A DNA stretch of 6,820 bases from Bacillota bacterium (GCA_023392075.1 JAEVZU010000261.1:1-6820); one strand, 5' to 3'; numbered from the stretch's first letter, positions 1-6,473 are shown. Notes: a model not told the origin generated them from the letters alone. Numbers and translations: made by a program.

Positions 1-275
1 TACCCTCTATTGACAATGTACAATACGTTTTTGAGTGGTTAATTTGCCCTGCGGCTGCGTTGAAGCCGCTTGCAAGGCACAAAGCCTTACTGCACGCCTT
101 TGCCTTGTCGCAAGCCAAATTATCTCACTCAAAAATCACCGACCTCGCACCGAGATATTTTGGCAATTTTCGAGGAGGATGGACGCAGCCTTGCTGACGC
201 AAGGCAAGGACGACGACAAAGAAAAGTGGCAAAATAGCCGGAGTGAGGCGTGTTATACATTGTCAATAGAGGGTA
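1..275. mobile_element. MITE-like element with 20-bp terminal inverted repeats
   Basis: The first 20 bases (1-20, beginning TACCCTCTATTGAC) are the exact reverse complement of 256-275. The match continues imperfectly to about 27 bp at each end (25 of 27 positions). The interior has no convincing gene but is rich in secondary structure: inverted pairs 28-37/126-135 (10 bp), 41-46/116-121, 51-56/64-69 and 143-147/171-175, and a perfect 7-bp hairpin with a TGAC loop at 188-205. Small size, perfect ends, no transposase and a related shorter copy nearby fit a non-autonomous miniature element moved in trans. The outermost TA could be part of a TA target duplication, but the element starts at the window edge, so the left flank cannot be checked. 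I do not assign an insertion-sequence family. Confidence 0.7.
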
Positions 276-369
276 ATCTGATTACATTTTAGCATAATAA
301 ACGTACAAGAAAATTACATTAAGTTCAAATTTAGATTTCAAATTCAATTCATATATTCAAACAATGATG
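276..369. other. AT-rich spacer between the two element copies
   Basis: This is 94 bp of very AT-rich DNA between the full and the deleted element. I see no gene, hairpin terminator or promoter that I can support here. Confidence 0.5.
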
Positions 370-437
370 CCCTCTATTGAACAAAGAAAAGTGGCAAAAT
401 AGCCGGCGTTAGGCGGGTTATACCTTGTCAATAGAGG
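370..437. mobile_element. Internally deleted copy of the MITE-like element
   Basis: This 68-bp unit starts with 11 bases of the left end (370-380, CCCTCTATTGA). It then jumps directly to the right-end sequence: 381-437 aligns without gaps to 216-272 of the full element, with 53 of 57 positions identical. About 205 bp of interior are missing. The flanks of the missing segment in the full copy share a short GACAA-type sequence, so the deletion may have used microhomology, although the junction carries one extra A. The four substitutions show it is not a very recent duplicate of its neighbour. With both ends kept, it could still be a transposase substrate. Confidence 0.7.
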
Positions 438-486
438 ATTATATTCCCTGAATATTAAAGCATCTAAAATTTATACTTTTCCGGAC

Positions 487-527
487 AATAAAAAAGGATA
501 AGTCCAACCTTTAGAAGAACTTAACCT
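487..527 (-). terminator. Rho-independent terminator downstream of fur
   Basis: Read on the minus strand, AGGTTAAGTT (527-518) pairs with GACTTATCCT (504-495). The 10-position stem has one T-T mismatch and one G-T pair, and the loop is 13 nt. It is followed by TTTTTTATT. It lies about 50 bp past the fur stop codon, where the transcript would be expected to end. Confidence 0.55.
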
Positions 528-579
528 CGAATACCGTCATTATTAATTTTCATATAAATAAACCCGCAAATACGGCATA

Positions 580-1023
580 TCACTTGTTCCTGCATTTACT
601 GCACAAGCCGTAAAACTGAACTCTATGGTCCCTGACAAGGAACCCGTTCTTATTTAATATCTGCTCTTCAAGTGAATCCAGGAGATCTTCCTCCACCTCC
701 GATACTGAGCCGCAGGAACTGCATATCAAATGGTGGTGTGTGTGATCCTCATTGGGCTTAACCAGCTCGTAGCGGCTAAAACCATCGTCAAAATCCAGCC
801 TGTGTACAAGTCCGAGCTTTTCCAGAAGAATCATTGTCCTGTATACTGTCGCTAAGCCTATCTCAGGATGCTTCAATTTAACAACATTAAACAGTTCTTC
901 GGCACTTACATGCTGACCGGAGCATTGAAGCATAGCTTCCAGAATAGCGGCCCTCTGACCTGTGAATTTGTATCCGCATTCTTTTAACTTTTCCTTTAAA
1001 AAGCCATTGTCACCAGTATTCAA
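580..1023 (-). CDS. fur: Ferric uptake regulator, Fur family
   Basis: Fur-family metal-dependent DNA-binding repressor, 147 aa from the chosen TTG start, which is the usual family length. The N-terminal winged-helix domain contains TGQR (21-24) and the recognition-helix signature ATVYRTMILLEKLGLV (about 58-73). The C-terminal dimerisation and metal domain has HTHHH (94-98), CSSC (101-104) and a terminal CSKC (141-144), the paired cysteines of the structural zinc site. The stretch HHHLIC..CG...EVEEDLL and the DHRV.FYG.C..C end resemble B. subtilis Fur more than PerR or Zur. Near-consensus Fur boxes in its own promoter support the Fur assignment and autoregulation. The frame stays open to an ATG at 1101, but that ATG has no ribosome binding site, while the TTG has AAGGGAG 8 nt upstream. 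In cells Fur binds Fe(II) and represses iron acquisition genes. PerR or Zur function cannot be fully excluded from sequence alone. Confidence 0.85.
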   Translation of the reverse strand: MNTGDNGFLKEKLKECGYKFTGQRAAILEAMLQCSGQHVSAEELFNVVKLKHPEIGLATVYRTMILLEKLGLVHRLDFDDGFSRYELVKPNEDHTHHHLICSSCGSVSEVEEDLLDSLEEQILNKNGFLVRDHRVQFYGLCSKCRNK

Positions 1024-1031
1024 AAATAAAA

Positions 1032-1038
1032 CTCCCTT
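1032..1038 (-). promoter_or_regulatory. Ribosome binding site that sets the fur TTG start
   Basis: AAGGGAG on the minus strand, 8 nt upstream of the TTG at 1023-1021. The in-frame ATG at 1101 has no comparable purine-rich site, so the shorter 147-aa protein is preferred. Confidence 0.7.
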
Positions 1039-1245
1039 CAGTTTTTTTGCAGGACTTCTCTTTTCAAAATATATTTTACCACATCCAGTGGTCTGTAACA
1101 TCTAAATTCATACATTGCCGTCGGTTAAATTTCCCCGCCGGCTCTTCCTTCATCATATAATGAGGATACACCATATATTCCAGGAGTATCCTCAACTATA
1201 TATTCCAAAAATCCGGTACTAAAATTTTCAGTTGTTCCGACAAAA

Positions 1246-1264
1246 ATTGATAATAATTCTCAAT
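1246..1264. promoter_or_regulatory. Fur box 2, just downstream of the predicted start
   Basis: ATTGATAATAATTCTCAAT is again a 9-1-9 palindrome with one mismatched pair. Its core TGATAATAATTCTCA differs at one base from the 7-1-7 Fur consensus. Its centre (1255) is 42 bp from the centre of box 1 (1297), close to four helical turns, so both dimers would lie on the same face of the DNA. Confidence 0.65.
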
Positions 1265-1276
1265 TTTCTTATTATT

Positions 1277-1305
1277 ATATTAATCTAATTGATAATCATT
1301 GTCAA
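1277..1305 (-). promoter_or_regulatory. Sigma-A type promoter for fur
   Basis: On the minus strand there is a consensus -35 TTGACA (1305-1300), a 17-bp spacer (1299-1283) and a -10 TAATAT (1282-1277). An overlapping TATAAT lies 3 bp further on. The predicted start is near 1270. It sits directly after the stop codon of the upstream wall-protein gene, and I see no terminator between the two, so read-through into fur is also possible. Confidence 0.7.
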
Positions 1306-1306
1306 T
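1288..1306. promoter_or_regulatory. Fur box 1, overlapping the -35 and spacer
   Basis: ATTGATAATCATTGTCAAT is a 9-1-9 palindrome with a single mismatched pair. Its core TGATAATCATTGTCA differs at one base from the Bacillus-type 7-1-7 Fur consensus TGATAATNATTATCA. It covers the -35 hexamer and the start of the spacer, so a bound repressor would block RNA polymerase. Confidence 0.75.
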
Positions 1307-1321
1307 ATAGTTCCGGGATTC

Positions 1322-2950
1322 CTAATGCGGTTCGAGGGGTACCGGATTTTGTACCTTGCCGGGTGTTACCGAAAACCCTCCGGGGTAATCCAGCATAGCC
1401 GATATGACCCTCACGGCTTCAGCCCTTGTGATTGTTTTTCCCGGCTTGAAGGTGCCGTCCGGATAGCCCGATAAAATATTATTCAGGGAAAGCAAAATGA
1501 TTGATTTATTTGACCAGGGATTAGTTTCAGGACTTACATCACTGTAAATATTTTGAGAAAAATTAACTGTATCCGGGCTGAATAAAACCTTATCACAAAT
1601 AACAGCAAATTCTTCCCTGGTGATATTTTTATTGGGATAGAATAAATTCCCGCCATAGCCTGCAAATATACCGTACTGTTTTGTAATTGATATCTGTTTT
1701 GCAGCCCAGTGACCACCCGTATCCGAAAATGTACCTGAACCGGTTTCATTCTGCAGCCCCAGAAAATTTACAAATAGTGCCGCTGCTTGTGCCCTGGTGA
1801 GATTTCCATTTGGTACAAAACGTTTATCGGGAAAACCGGATATGATTCCTTTCTGAGTCAGATTGAGAATATAACTCTGTGCCCAGTTGTTTTCTATATC
1901 TATAAACGGTTTGCCCAGCAGCCATAAACTGTAATTTTTCCAAATACGTTCGGGTTCCTGACCCAAAGCCCAGCTTCCTGCACCTGCCAGGCCATACTTG
2001 GATACCAGCGAAAGCTTTTTCTCAATAGAAGTATCATTCTCATACCAAATATCATAAGTTCCGGCTGAAAGCCGGTTACTTCCCCATATAACTGCATTAT
2101 CCGTATCGGACAATACCAGAGTAGCCCTGGCACACTGAGCGCTGCTATCATACCAGGTTACAGCCTTATATGCAGATACAAGCCTGTCAACGTCTGATAT
2201 GGTAACCCCGTAGCCGCCTGCAGCAGCCCCCTGCTTCCAGTACCTTCCGTAAAAGGGAATGCCAAGCATGACTTTTGCGGGAGGTACGTATTTCAGGGCA
2301 TATTTTACAGATTGCTCTGCAAAGGATAAACTTGCAACAGCACCCGGCGTGCCGCCTGTGTAATGTTCATCATACGCCATTATAAATAACATGTCACCGG
2401 CAGAACCCAATGCCTTATAATCATAGGACCCCTGCCACCCGGTTGTGAGATTCCAGGGATTTGCAGCAACACATACATACAGGACTTTGGATCTTGGAAG
2501 AGCAGCTCTCAGCAGCCTTACAAAATCTGTAAAAGCATCTCTGTCAGCCTCTGTGAGATTTTGAATATCGATATTCACGCCGTCGCATTCCAATTCCGAC
2601 ACCTTTGCAGCCAATTCAGCTGCAAAAGCAGACCTGTTTGCAACCGCAGCCCGGCCCAGAACACGGTCCCAGTTGTTGCTCAAATATGGTATGACCTTGA
2701 TTCCTTTGGCATGAATGCTGTACACAAAAAGAGGATCTGCCTTTATTGTAGTTTTAAGAGTACCGTTACCGTTTATCTCAAAGTAATCCGGACAGACCGT
2801 CGTCAGATTTGCTCCGGTCACATTTACGCTGTTGATATAGGTTGTGGTACTCCCTCCGTATAAATAGCTCAAACTTTCATAAGCACTTGTATTAGTCTGT
2901 AATAATATGGTAAAGATAATAATAAAAATAGAGCATTTTTTTAAGTGCAT
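1322..2950 (-). CDS. Secreted GH18-fold protein with three SLH repeats, probably inactive
   Basis: 542 aa from the chosen ATG. A lysine-bearing hydrophobic signal peptide (about 1-23, ending NTSA) precedes a glycoside hydrolase family 18 domain (about 24-340). The domain is of the YaaH/SleL-like spore and wall type: DGVNIDIQ at 123-130, AYDEHYTGG at 192-200, GIPFYGRYW at 230-238 and GSW near 327. Three SLH repeats follow (about 349-397, 408-456 and 469-520), with TRAQ, TREE and TRAE signatures at 385, 444 and 508. Such repeats typically hold proteins on secondary wall polymers outside the cell. In GH18 the last residue of the DxxDxDxE motif is the catalytic acid. Here it is Gln130 (codon CAA at 2563-2561, one base from GAA), so hydrolysis is probably lost and a sugar-binding or structural role is inferred. 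It lies between secA and fur, each with its own signals, so no operon partner suggests its role. Confidence 0.85.
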   Translation of the reverse strand: MHLKKCSIFIIIFTILLQTNTSAYESLSYLYGGSTTTYINSVNVTGANLTTVCPDYFEINGNGTLKTTIKADPLFVYSIHAKGIKVIPYLSNNWDRVLGRAAVANRSAFAAELAAKVSELECDGVNIDIQNLTEADRDAFTDFVRLLRAALPRSKVLYVCVAANPWNLTTGWQGSYDYKALGSAGDMLFIMAYDEHYTGGTPGAVASLSFAEQSVKYALKYVPPAKVMLGIPFYGRYWKQGAAAGGYGVTISDVDRLVSAYKAVTWYDSSAQCARATLVLSDTDNAVIWGSNRLSAGTYDIWYENDTSIEKKLSLVSKYGLAGAGSWALGQEPERIWKNYSLWLLGKPFIDIENNWAQSYILNLTQKGIISGFPDKRFVPNGNLTRAQAAALFVNFLGLQNETGSGTFSDTGGHWAAKQISITKQYGIFAGYGGNLFYPNKNITREEFAVICDKVLFSPDTVNFSQNIYSDVSPETNPWSNKSIILLSLNNILSGYPDGTFKPGKTITRAEAVRVISAMLDYPGGFSVTPGKVQNPVPLEPH

Positions 2951-2959
2951 TATTGACAT

Positions 2960-2965
2960 CCTCCC
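2960..2965 (-). promoter_or_regulatory. Ribosome binding site that sets the wall-protein start
   Basis: GGGAGG on the minus strand directly abuts an ATG at 2959, too close for initiation there. It is 9 nt from the in-frame ATG at 2950. The second ATG is therefore the likely start, giving a protein that begins MHLKKC. Confidence 0.7.
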
Positions 2966-2975
2966 AATTTATTTC

Positions 2976-3005
2976 ATAAAGTCAGCCGATATTAATTGAC
3001 TTTAT
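2976..3005. promoter_or_regulatory. Perfect 9-bp inverted repeat upstream of the wall-protein gene
   Basis: ATAAAGTCA (2976-2984) and TGACTTTAT (2997-3005) are exact reverse complements separated by 12 bp. The repeat ends about 11 bp before the ribosome binding site. The 21-bp centre-to-centre spacing of the arms is two helical turns, so it could be an operator for a dimeric regulator. In RNA it would form a hairpin, but no T-run follows it in the direction of transcription, so it is not a terminator. I could not place a convincing promoter in this gap. Confidence 0.45.
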
Positions 3006-3065
3006 TATTGTTTACATACAGAATTTTGATATTCACAATAAAAGACGTCAGGATTTCAATAAGTT

Positions 3066-3123
3066 AAAAAAATACCGCAGGCCCGGACGAACAAATATAT
3101 TGTCTTCCGGACTCGCGGTATTT
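3066..3123 (-). terminator. Strong rho-independent terminator of secA
   Basis: On the minus strand AAATACCGC (3123-3115) pairs perfectly with GCGGTATTT (3078-3070). An inner CCGGA/TCCGG stem is separated from it by a small internal loop. A run of seven T follows (3072-3066), partly inside the stem. It starts 19 bp past the secA stop codon and should isolate secA from the wall-protein gene. Confidence 0.85.
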
Positions 3124-3142
3124 GTGGTATTTAAATTAAGTT

Positions 3143-5875
3143 TTATTTTCCGCAGCAAAGCTTGTATTTCTTTCCGCTGCCGCATGGGCAGGGATCGTTT
3201 CTTCCCACTCTGCTGTTATTTGTAACAGGCTTCTTTGGTTCATCATCTCCATGACTCGCAGCTACAGGCTCTGCTACCTTTTCACGCTGCGGAGCATGTT
3301 CTCTGTCTATTCTGGATCTTACCAGCAGCTTGATTGAGTCTTCCTGAATACTCTTGATCATTTCCTCAAACATCTGGAAACCTTCAAATTTGTACTCTAT
3401 TACAGGATCTCTCTGTCCGTATGCTCTCAAGCCTATGCCATGTTTGAGCTGATCCATGGCATCGATATGATCCATCCATTTTTCATCAACCACCTTGAGC
3501 AGAACAACTCTTTCGAGTTCTCTCATCAGTTCAGCTCCGATGTCATTTTCCTTGAACTCATAAATCTTGTTGACAATCTCCATGAGCTTTTCTTTCAGAT
3601 CTTCCTTATCGAAGGTAGCCCTGTCCTCTTCTGAAACCTGTAATGCACCCTGTGGCAGGAATACATTTTCAAGGTAACCTGTTATGGAATCCCAATCCCA
3701 CATTTCAGCATACTGGTTCTCGGCACAATAAGTAGAAATTACACCGTCGATAAGACTTTCAAACATTTTTATAAAGTAATCCCTGAGGTTATCGCCATTA
3801 AGAACGGTCTTTCTCTGGGCATAGATTATTTCCCTCTGTTTGTTCATAACATCGTCATACTGCAGAACTCTCTTACGAACATCGAAGTTTCTGCCTTCAA
3901 CCTTCTTCTGGGCATTTTCAATGGCATTTGAAAGCATTTTATGCTCGATTGGCTGATCATCCTCAAGCCCAAGTGCGTTTACTATACTTGTAAGTCTATC
4001 GGAACCAAACAGTCTCATCAGGTCATCTTCAAGAGATATATAAAATCTTGACGATCCGGGGTCACCCTGACGGCCGGATCGACCTCTCAGCTGATTGTCG
4101 ATACGTCTTGATTCATGTCTTTCGGTACCTATAATGTGAAGGCCGCCGGCCTCAACAACTTTTTCCCTGTCTGTATTCGTTATCTGCCTGTACTTGTCAT
4201 TCAGCTCCTTAAAGCGGCTTCTTGCTTCAAGAATAAGTTCATCATCGGTATCGTTAAAGCTGGAGGAGACATTTATCAATTCATCCGAATAACCCAGCTT
4301 TCTCATTTCCTGTTTGGCCATGTATTCCGAATTACCGCCAAGAACTATATCAGTTCCTCTACCTGCCATGTTGGTTGCAATAGTAACAGCTCCAAATTTA
4401 CCGGCCTGAGCAATAATCTCAGCTTCCTTGTCATGGTACTTGGCATTCAGTACCTGGTGGACTATACCCTTTCTCTTCAGCATTGCACTGAGGAATTCGG
4501 ACTTTTCAATGGAAATTGTACCTATAAGTGAAGGCTGACCTCTTTTATTACAATCTGCAATATCTTCTATTACAGCATTAAACTTACCTGCTTCATTTTT
4601 ATATACCACGTCGGGATTATCTTTACGTATCATGTCCTTGTTTGTCGGTATAACTATAACGTCCAGCTTGTAAATTGTGTTGAATTCATTCTCCTCTGTA
4701 AGAGCAGTACCTGTCATACCGGCAAGTTTGCTGTACATTCTGAAGTAATTCTGGAAGGTTATTGTAGCAAGTGTCTTGCTTTCTCTCTCAACCTTTACTC
4801 CCTCTTTGGCTTCAATGGCCTGATGGAGTCCGTCGCTGTACCGTCTTCCATACATCATACGGCCTGTAAATTCATCAACAATTATTACTTCTCCGTCCTT
4901 GACAACATAGTCCTTTTCATTTTTCATAAGACCATGGGCTCTGATTGCCTGGTTAACATGATGAGATATGGTCATATTCTCAGGATCCGAGAGGTTTTCA
5001 AGTCCAAAGTACTGTTCGGCTTTTTTGATACCATTTGCCGTAAGTACTGCAGTATGCGCCTTTTCATCAACTATATAATCTTCATCAAATACTTCGTCAC
5101 TGTCAACCTTGTCATCCATCTGCTTGATTACCTTTGCTTTCAGCTTCAATGCAAAGGAATTGGCCTTTTTATAAAGGTCGGTGGATTTATCGCCCATACC
5201 CGAAATAATAAGAGGAGTTCTGGCTTCATCAATGAGGATGGAGTCAACTTCATCGACAATGGCATAGCTCAGTTCTCTTTGAACCATATCCTCCTTGTAG
5301 ATTACCATATTGTCTCTCAAATAATCAAAACCCAATTCATTATTGGTACCGTACGTAATATCACAACTATATGCCGCACGTCTTTCGTCATTTTCAAGAT
5401 CATGTACAATAAGTCCCACAGTAAGCCCCAGGAAGGTATAAATTTTACCCATTTGCTCGCTGTCACGCCTTGCCAGGTAATCATTTACCGTAACAACATG
5501 TACACCTTTTCCTGCCAATGCGTTAAGGTATACAGGCAAAGTTGCCACCAGCGTTTTTCCTTCACCGGTTTTCATTTCGGATATTCTTCCCTGATGAAGT
5601 ACAACGCCACCAATTAACTGAACTTTGAAATGTCTCATTCCAAGAACTCTTACCGATGCTTCACGAACAACTGCAAACGCTTCCGGGAGTACATCATCAA
5701 GTGTTTCTCCCTTTGCAAGCCTCTCCTTGAATTCTGCTGTTTTAGCCCTGAGCTGACTATCTGTGAGTTTTTGTATTTCAGGTTCCAGGGACTCTATTTT
5801 ATCTACAATGGGATAAATTCTTTTTAATTCTCTGTCACTGTATGATCCTATTAATCTTTCAATAAATTTCTTCAT
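3143..5875 (-). CDS. secA: Preprotein translocase ATPase SecA
   Basis: 910 aa motor of the Sec pathway. It couples ATP hydrolysis to moving unfolded preproteins through SecYEG at the inner face of the membrane. Visible in order: Walker A MKTGEGKT (101-108), the DEVDS Walker B region (208-212) with ILIDEARTPLIISG, the preprotein cross-linking region (about 225-375), MTGT (387-390), the second motor domain with TNMAGRGTDIVLGG (501-514) and GTERHESRR...QLRGRSGRQGD (583-605), the helical scaffold and wing region (about 620-835), a hydrophilic linker, and a C-terminal zinc motif with C896, C898, C907 and C908, which in other bacteria binds SecB or ribosomes. The segment 515-575 between LGGN and AGGLHIIGTE is longer than the corresponding part of B. 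subtilis SecA and partly accounts for the length. The start has AGGAGGT 4 nt upstream of ATG. The gene stands alone between terminators. prfB, often found after secA in Firmicutes, is not here. Confidence 0.98.
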   Translation of the reverse strand: MKKFIERLIGSYSDRELKRIYPIVDKIESLEPEIQKLTDSQLRAKTAEFKERLAKGETLDDVLPEAFAVVREASVRVLGMRHFKVQLIGGVVLHQGRISEMKTGEGKTLVATLPVYLNALAGKGVHVVTVNDYLARRDSEQMGKIYTFLGLTVGLIVHDLENDERRAAYSCDITYGTNNELGFDYLRDNMVIYKEDMVQRELSYAIVDEVDSILIDEARTPLIISGMGDKSTDLYKKANSFALKLKAKVIKQMDDKVDSDEVFDEDYIVDEKAHTAVLTANGIKKAEQYFGLENLSDPENMTISHHVNQAIRAHGLMKNEKDYVVKDGEVIIVDEFTGRMMYGRRYSDGLHQAIEAKEGVKVERESKTLATITFQNYFRMYSKLAGMTGTALTEENEFNTIYKLDVIVIPTNKDMIRKDNPDVVYKNEAGKFNAVIEDIADCNKRGQPSLIGTISIEKSEFLSAMLKRKGIVHQVLNAKYHDKEAEIIAQAGKFGAVTIATNMAGRGTDIVLGGNSEYMAKQEMRKLGYSDELINVSSSFNDTDDELILEARSRFKELNDKYRQITNTDREKVVEAGGLHIIGTERHESRRIDNQLRGRSGRQGDPGSSRFYISLEDDLMRLFGSDRLTSIVNALGLEDDQPIEHKMLSNAIENAQKKVEGRNFDVRKRVLQYDDVMNKQREIIYAQRKTVLNGDNLRDYFIKMFESLIDGVISTYCAENQYAEMWDWDSITGYLENVFLPQGALQVSEEDRATFDKEDLKEKLMEIVNKIYEFKENDIGAELMRELERVVLLKVVDEKWMDHIDAMDQLKHGIGLRAYGQRDPVIEYKFEGFQMFEEMIKSIQEDSIKLLVRSRIDREHAPQREKVAEPVAASHGDDEPKKPVTNNSRVGRNDPCPCGSGKKYKLCCGK

Positions 5876-5982
5876 TTTTACCTCCTGGTGCCACTATTCT
5901 GGCTCTAACGGCCTGCTTGGCCTTATATTTTTTTCTGGGCATATTTTTATTAAATAGAAAATTTTGCTGTTATGCTTAGCTT
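5876..5982 (-). other. secA leader and promoter region
   Basis: A terminator lies upstream, so a secA promoter is expected here, but I found no convincing -35/-10 pair. A candidate TTGAAG overlapping the terminator arm has only a poor -10 at the right distance. Just before the AGGAGGT site the minus strand can form two small hairpins, GGCC-AAGCA-GGCC and GCCA-GAATAG-TGGC, the second ending 3 bases from the ribosome binding site. They are too short to call a regulatory element. Confidence 0.35.
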
Positions 5983-6024
5983 AAAAAGACTTCAATTAAA
6001 CAGGGATAACTATCCGGTGAAGTC
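5983..6024 (-). terminator. Terminator of the yerC unit
   Basis: On the minus strand GACTTCA (6024-6018) and TGAAGTC (5994-5988) form a perfect 7-bp stem followed by TTTTT (5987-5983). The 23-nt loop contains its own small GGAT/ATCC hairpin. It begins 36 bp past the stop codon of the small membrane-protein gene and separates that unit from secA. Confidence 0.55.
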
Positions 6025-6059
6025 AAACATAAAAATTCTGCAGTTATTGTGCGAACTAA

Positions 6060-6464
6060 TTAGATCCGGCAAAATACCGGCGGTGAGGAGTCTGAAAGAT
6101 TGAGCAGGAAACGCCCTGCATATGAAAAATTATTTATGGTAAAAATTTTATAGAAAACAGTAATAAAAAACAGGCCTGCCACTATAGGAACTACAGCAGT
6201 AAAATCCGAATAATTGTGCCTTATGGAATTTTTTACATCAAAGGAATTTTGGGATAAAATCTTATAAAAAGCTGCCGGAGTGCCTTTTGTTTTTGAGACA
6301 TTGTCAACGCTGGCAGTTTGTTTTACATTTTGATTGTCCTGTATTATATCAAGCCGGGTAAAATTCACAAGGTAGTAGTCCAATAAGCCCGCAGAAAAAT
6401 AAGCCCCGCCTTCGGAAGCCAAAGCAGACAAAATTATTATGCTGAGAAATAATTTCTTTAACAT
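6060..6464 (-). CDS. Small exported or membrane protein of unknown function
   Basis: 134 aa that I do not recognise. The N-terminus MLKKLFLSIIILSALASEGGA is a typical signal peptide or signal anchor. A polar stretch (about 22-87) rich in Asn, Ser, Lys and Gln follows. A second hydrophobic segment (about 88-108, FTAVVPIVAGLFF...) suggests a membrane span, with a short tail of about 25 residues. If the signal is cleaved, the polar part would be outside and the tail inside. The gene starts 9 bp after the yerC stop codon, so co-transcription is likely. The ribosome binding site is weak (AAGG very close to the ATG), which may mean translation depends on the upstream gene. No active-site motif is visible. 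The signal-like start and operon spacing argue for a real gene, but homology was not tested. Confidence 0.6.
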   Translation of the reverse strand: MLKKLFLSIIILSALASEGGAYFSAGLLDYYLVNFTRLDIIQDNQNVKQTASVDNVSKTKGTPAAFYKILSQNSFDVKNSIRHNYSDFTAVVPIVAGLFFITVFYKIFTINNFSYAGRFLLNLSDSSPPVFCRI

Positions 6465-6473
6465 CTACCTTAC

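Larger units (their letters stand above)
1024..1270 (-). promoter_or_regulatory. Long structured 5' leader of fur
   Basis: From the predicted transcription start (about 1270) to the TTG start there are about 247 nt. On the minus strand an 8-bp perfect stem, GAGGATAC/GTATCCTC (1193-1186 with 1169-1162), has a 16-nt loop and extends with one bulge through flanking TATA-rich bases. The decamer TGGAATATAT occurs twice, 25 bp apart (1207-1198 and 1182-1173), the second copy inside the loop. A 25-codon open frame (1115-1038) ends against the fur ribosome binding site but has no visible ribosome binding site of its own. I recognise no known riboswitch class. Confidence 0.4.

Noticed and set aside
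8..18. The element ends and the fur promoter share TATTGACAATG
   Set aside because: The shared 11 bases consist largely of a TTGACA -35 hexamer and half a Fur box. There is no further similarity, so I treat it as coincidence and not as an element-derived promoter.
35..292. 85-codon open frame on the plus strand
   Set aside because: It lies almost wholly inside the inverted-repeat element, starts with GTG without a ribosome binding site, and its sequence reflects the repeat structure and not a protein family.
1038..1115. 25-codon upstream open frame ending at the fur ribosome binding site
   Set aside because: It has no ribosome binding site and could arise by chance in a leader of this length. 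I mention it only as part of the leader.
2561..2863. 100-codon plus-strand frame opposite the GH18 domain
   Set aside because: It is antisense to a clear GH18 coding region and has no start signal. The frames at 1534-1749, 1900-2151 and 1289-1474 are likewise shadows.
4823..5617. 264-codon open frame antisense to secA
   Set aside because: It is a shadow of the highly conserved secA coding strand, with no ribosome binding site or recognisable domain. The same applies to the antisense frames at 4115-4531, 3440-3634 and 5630-5827.
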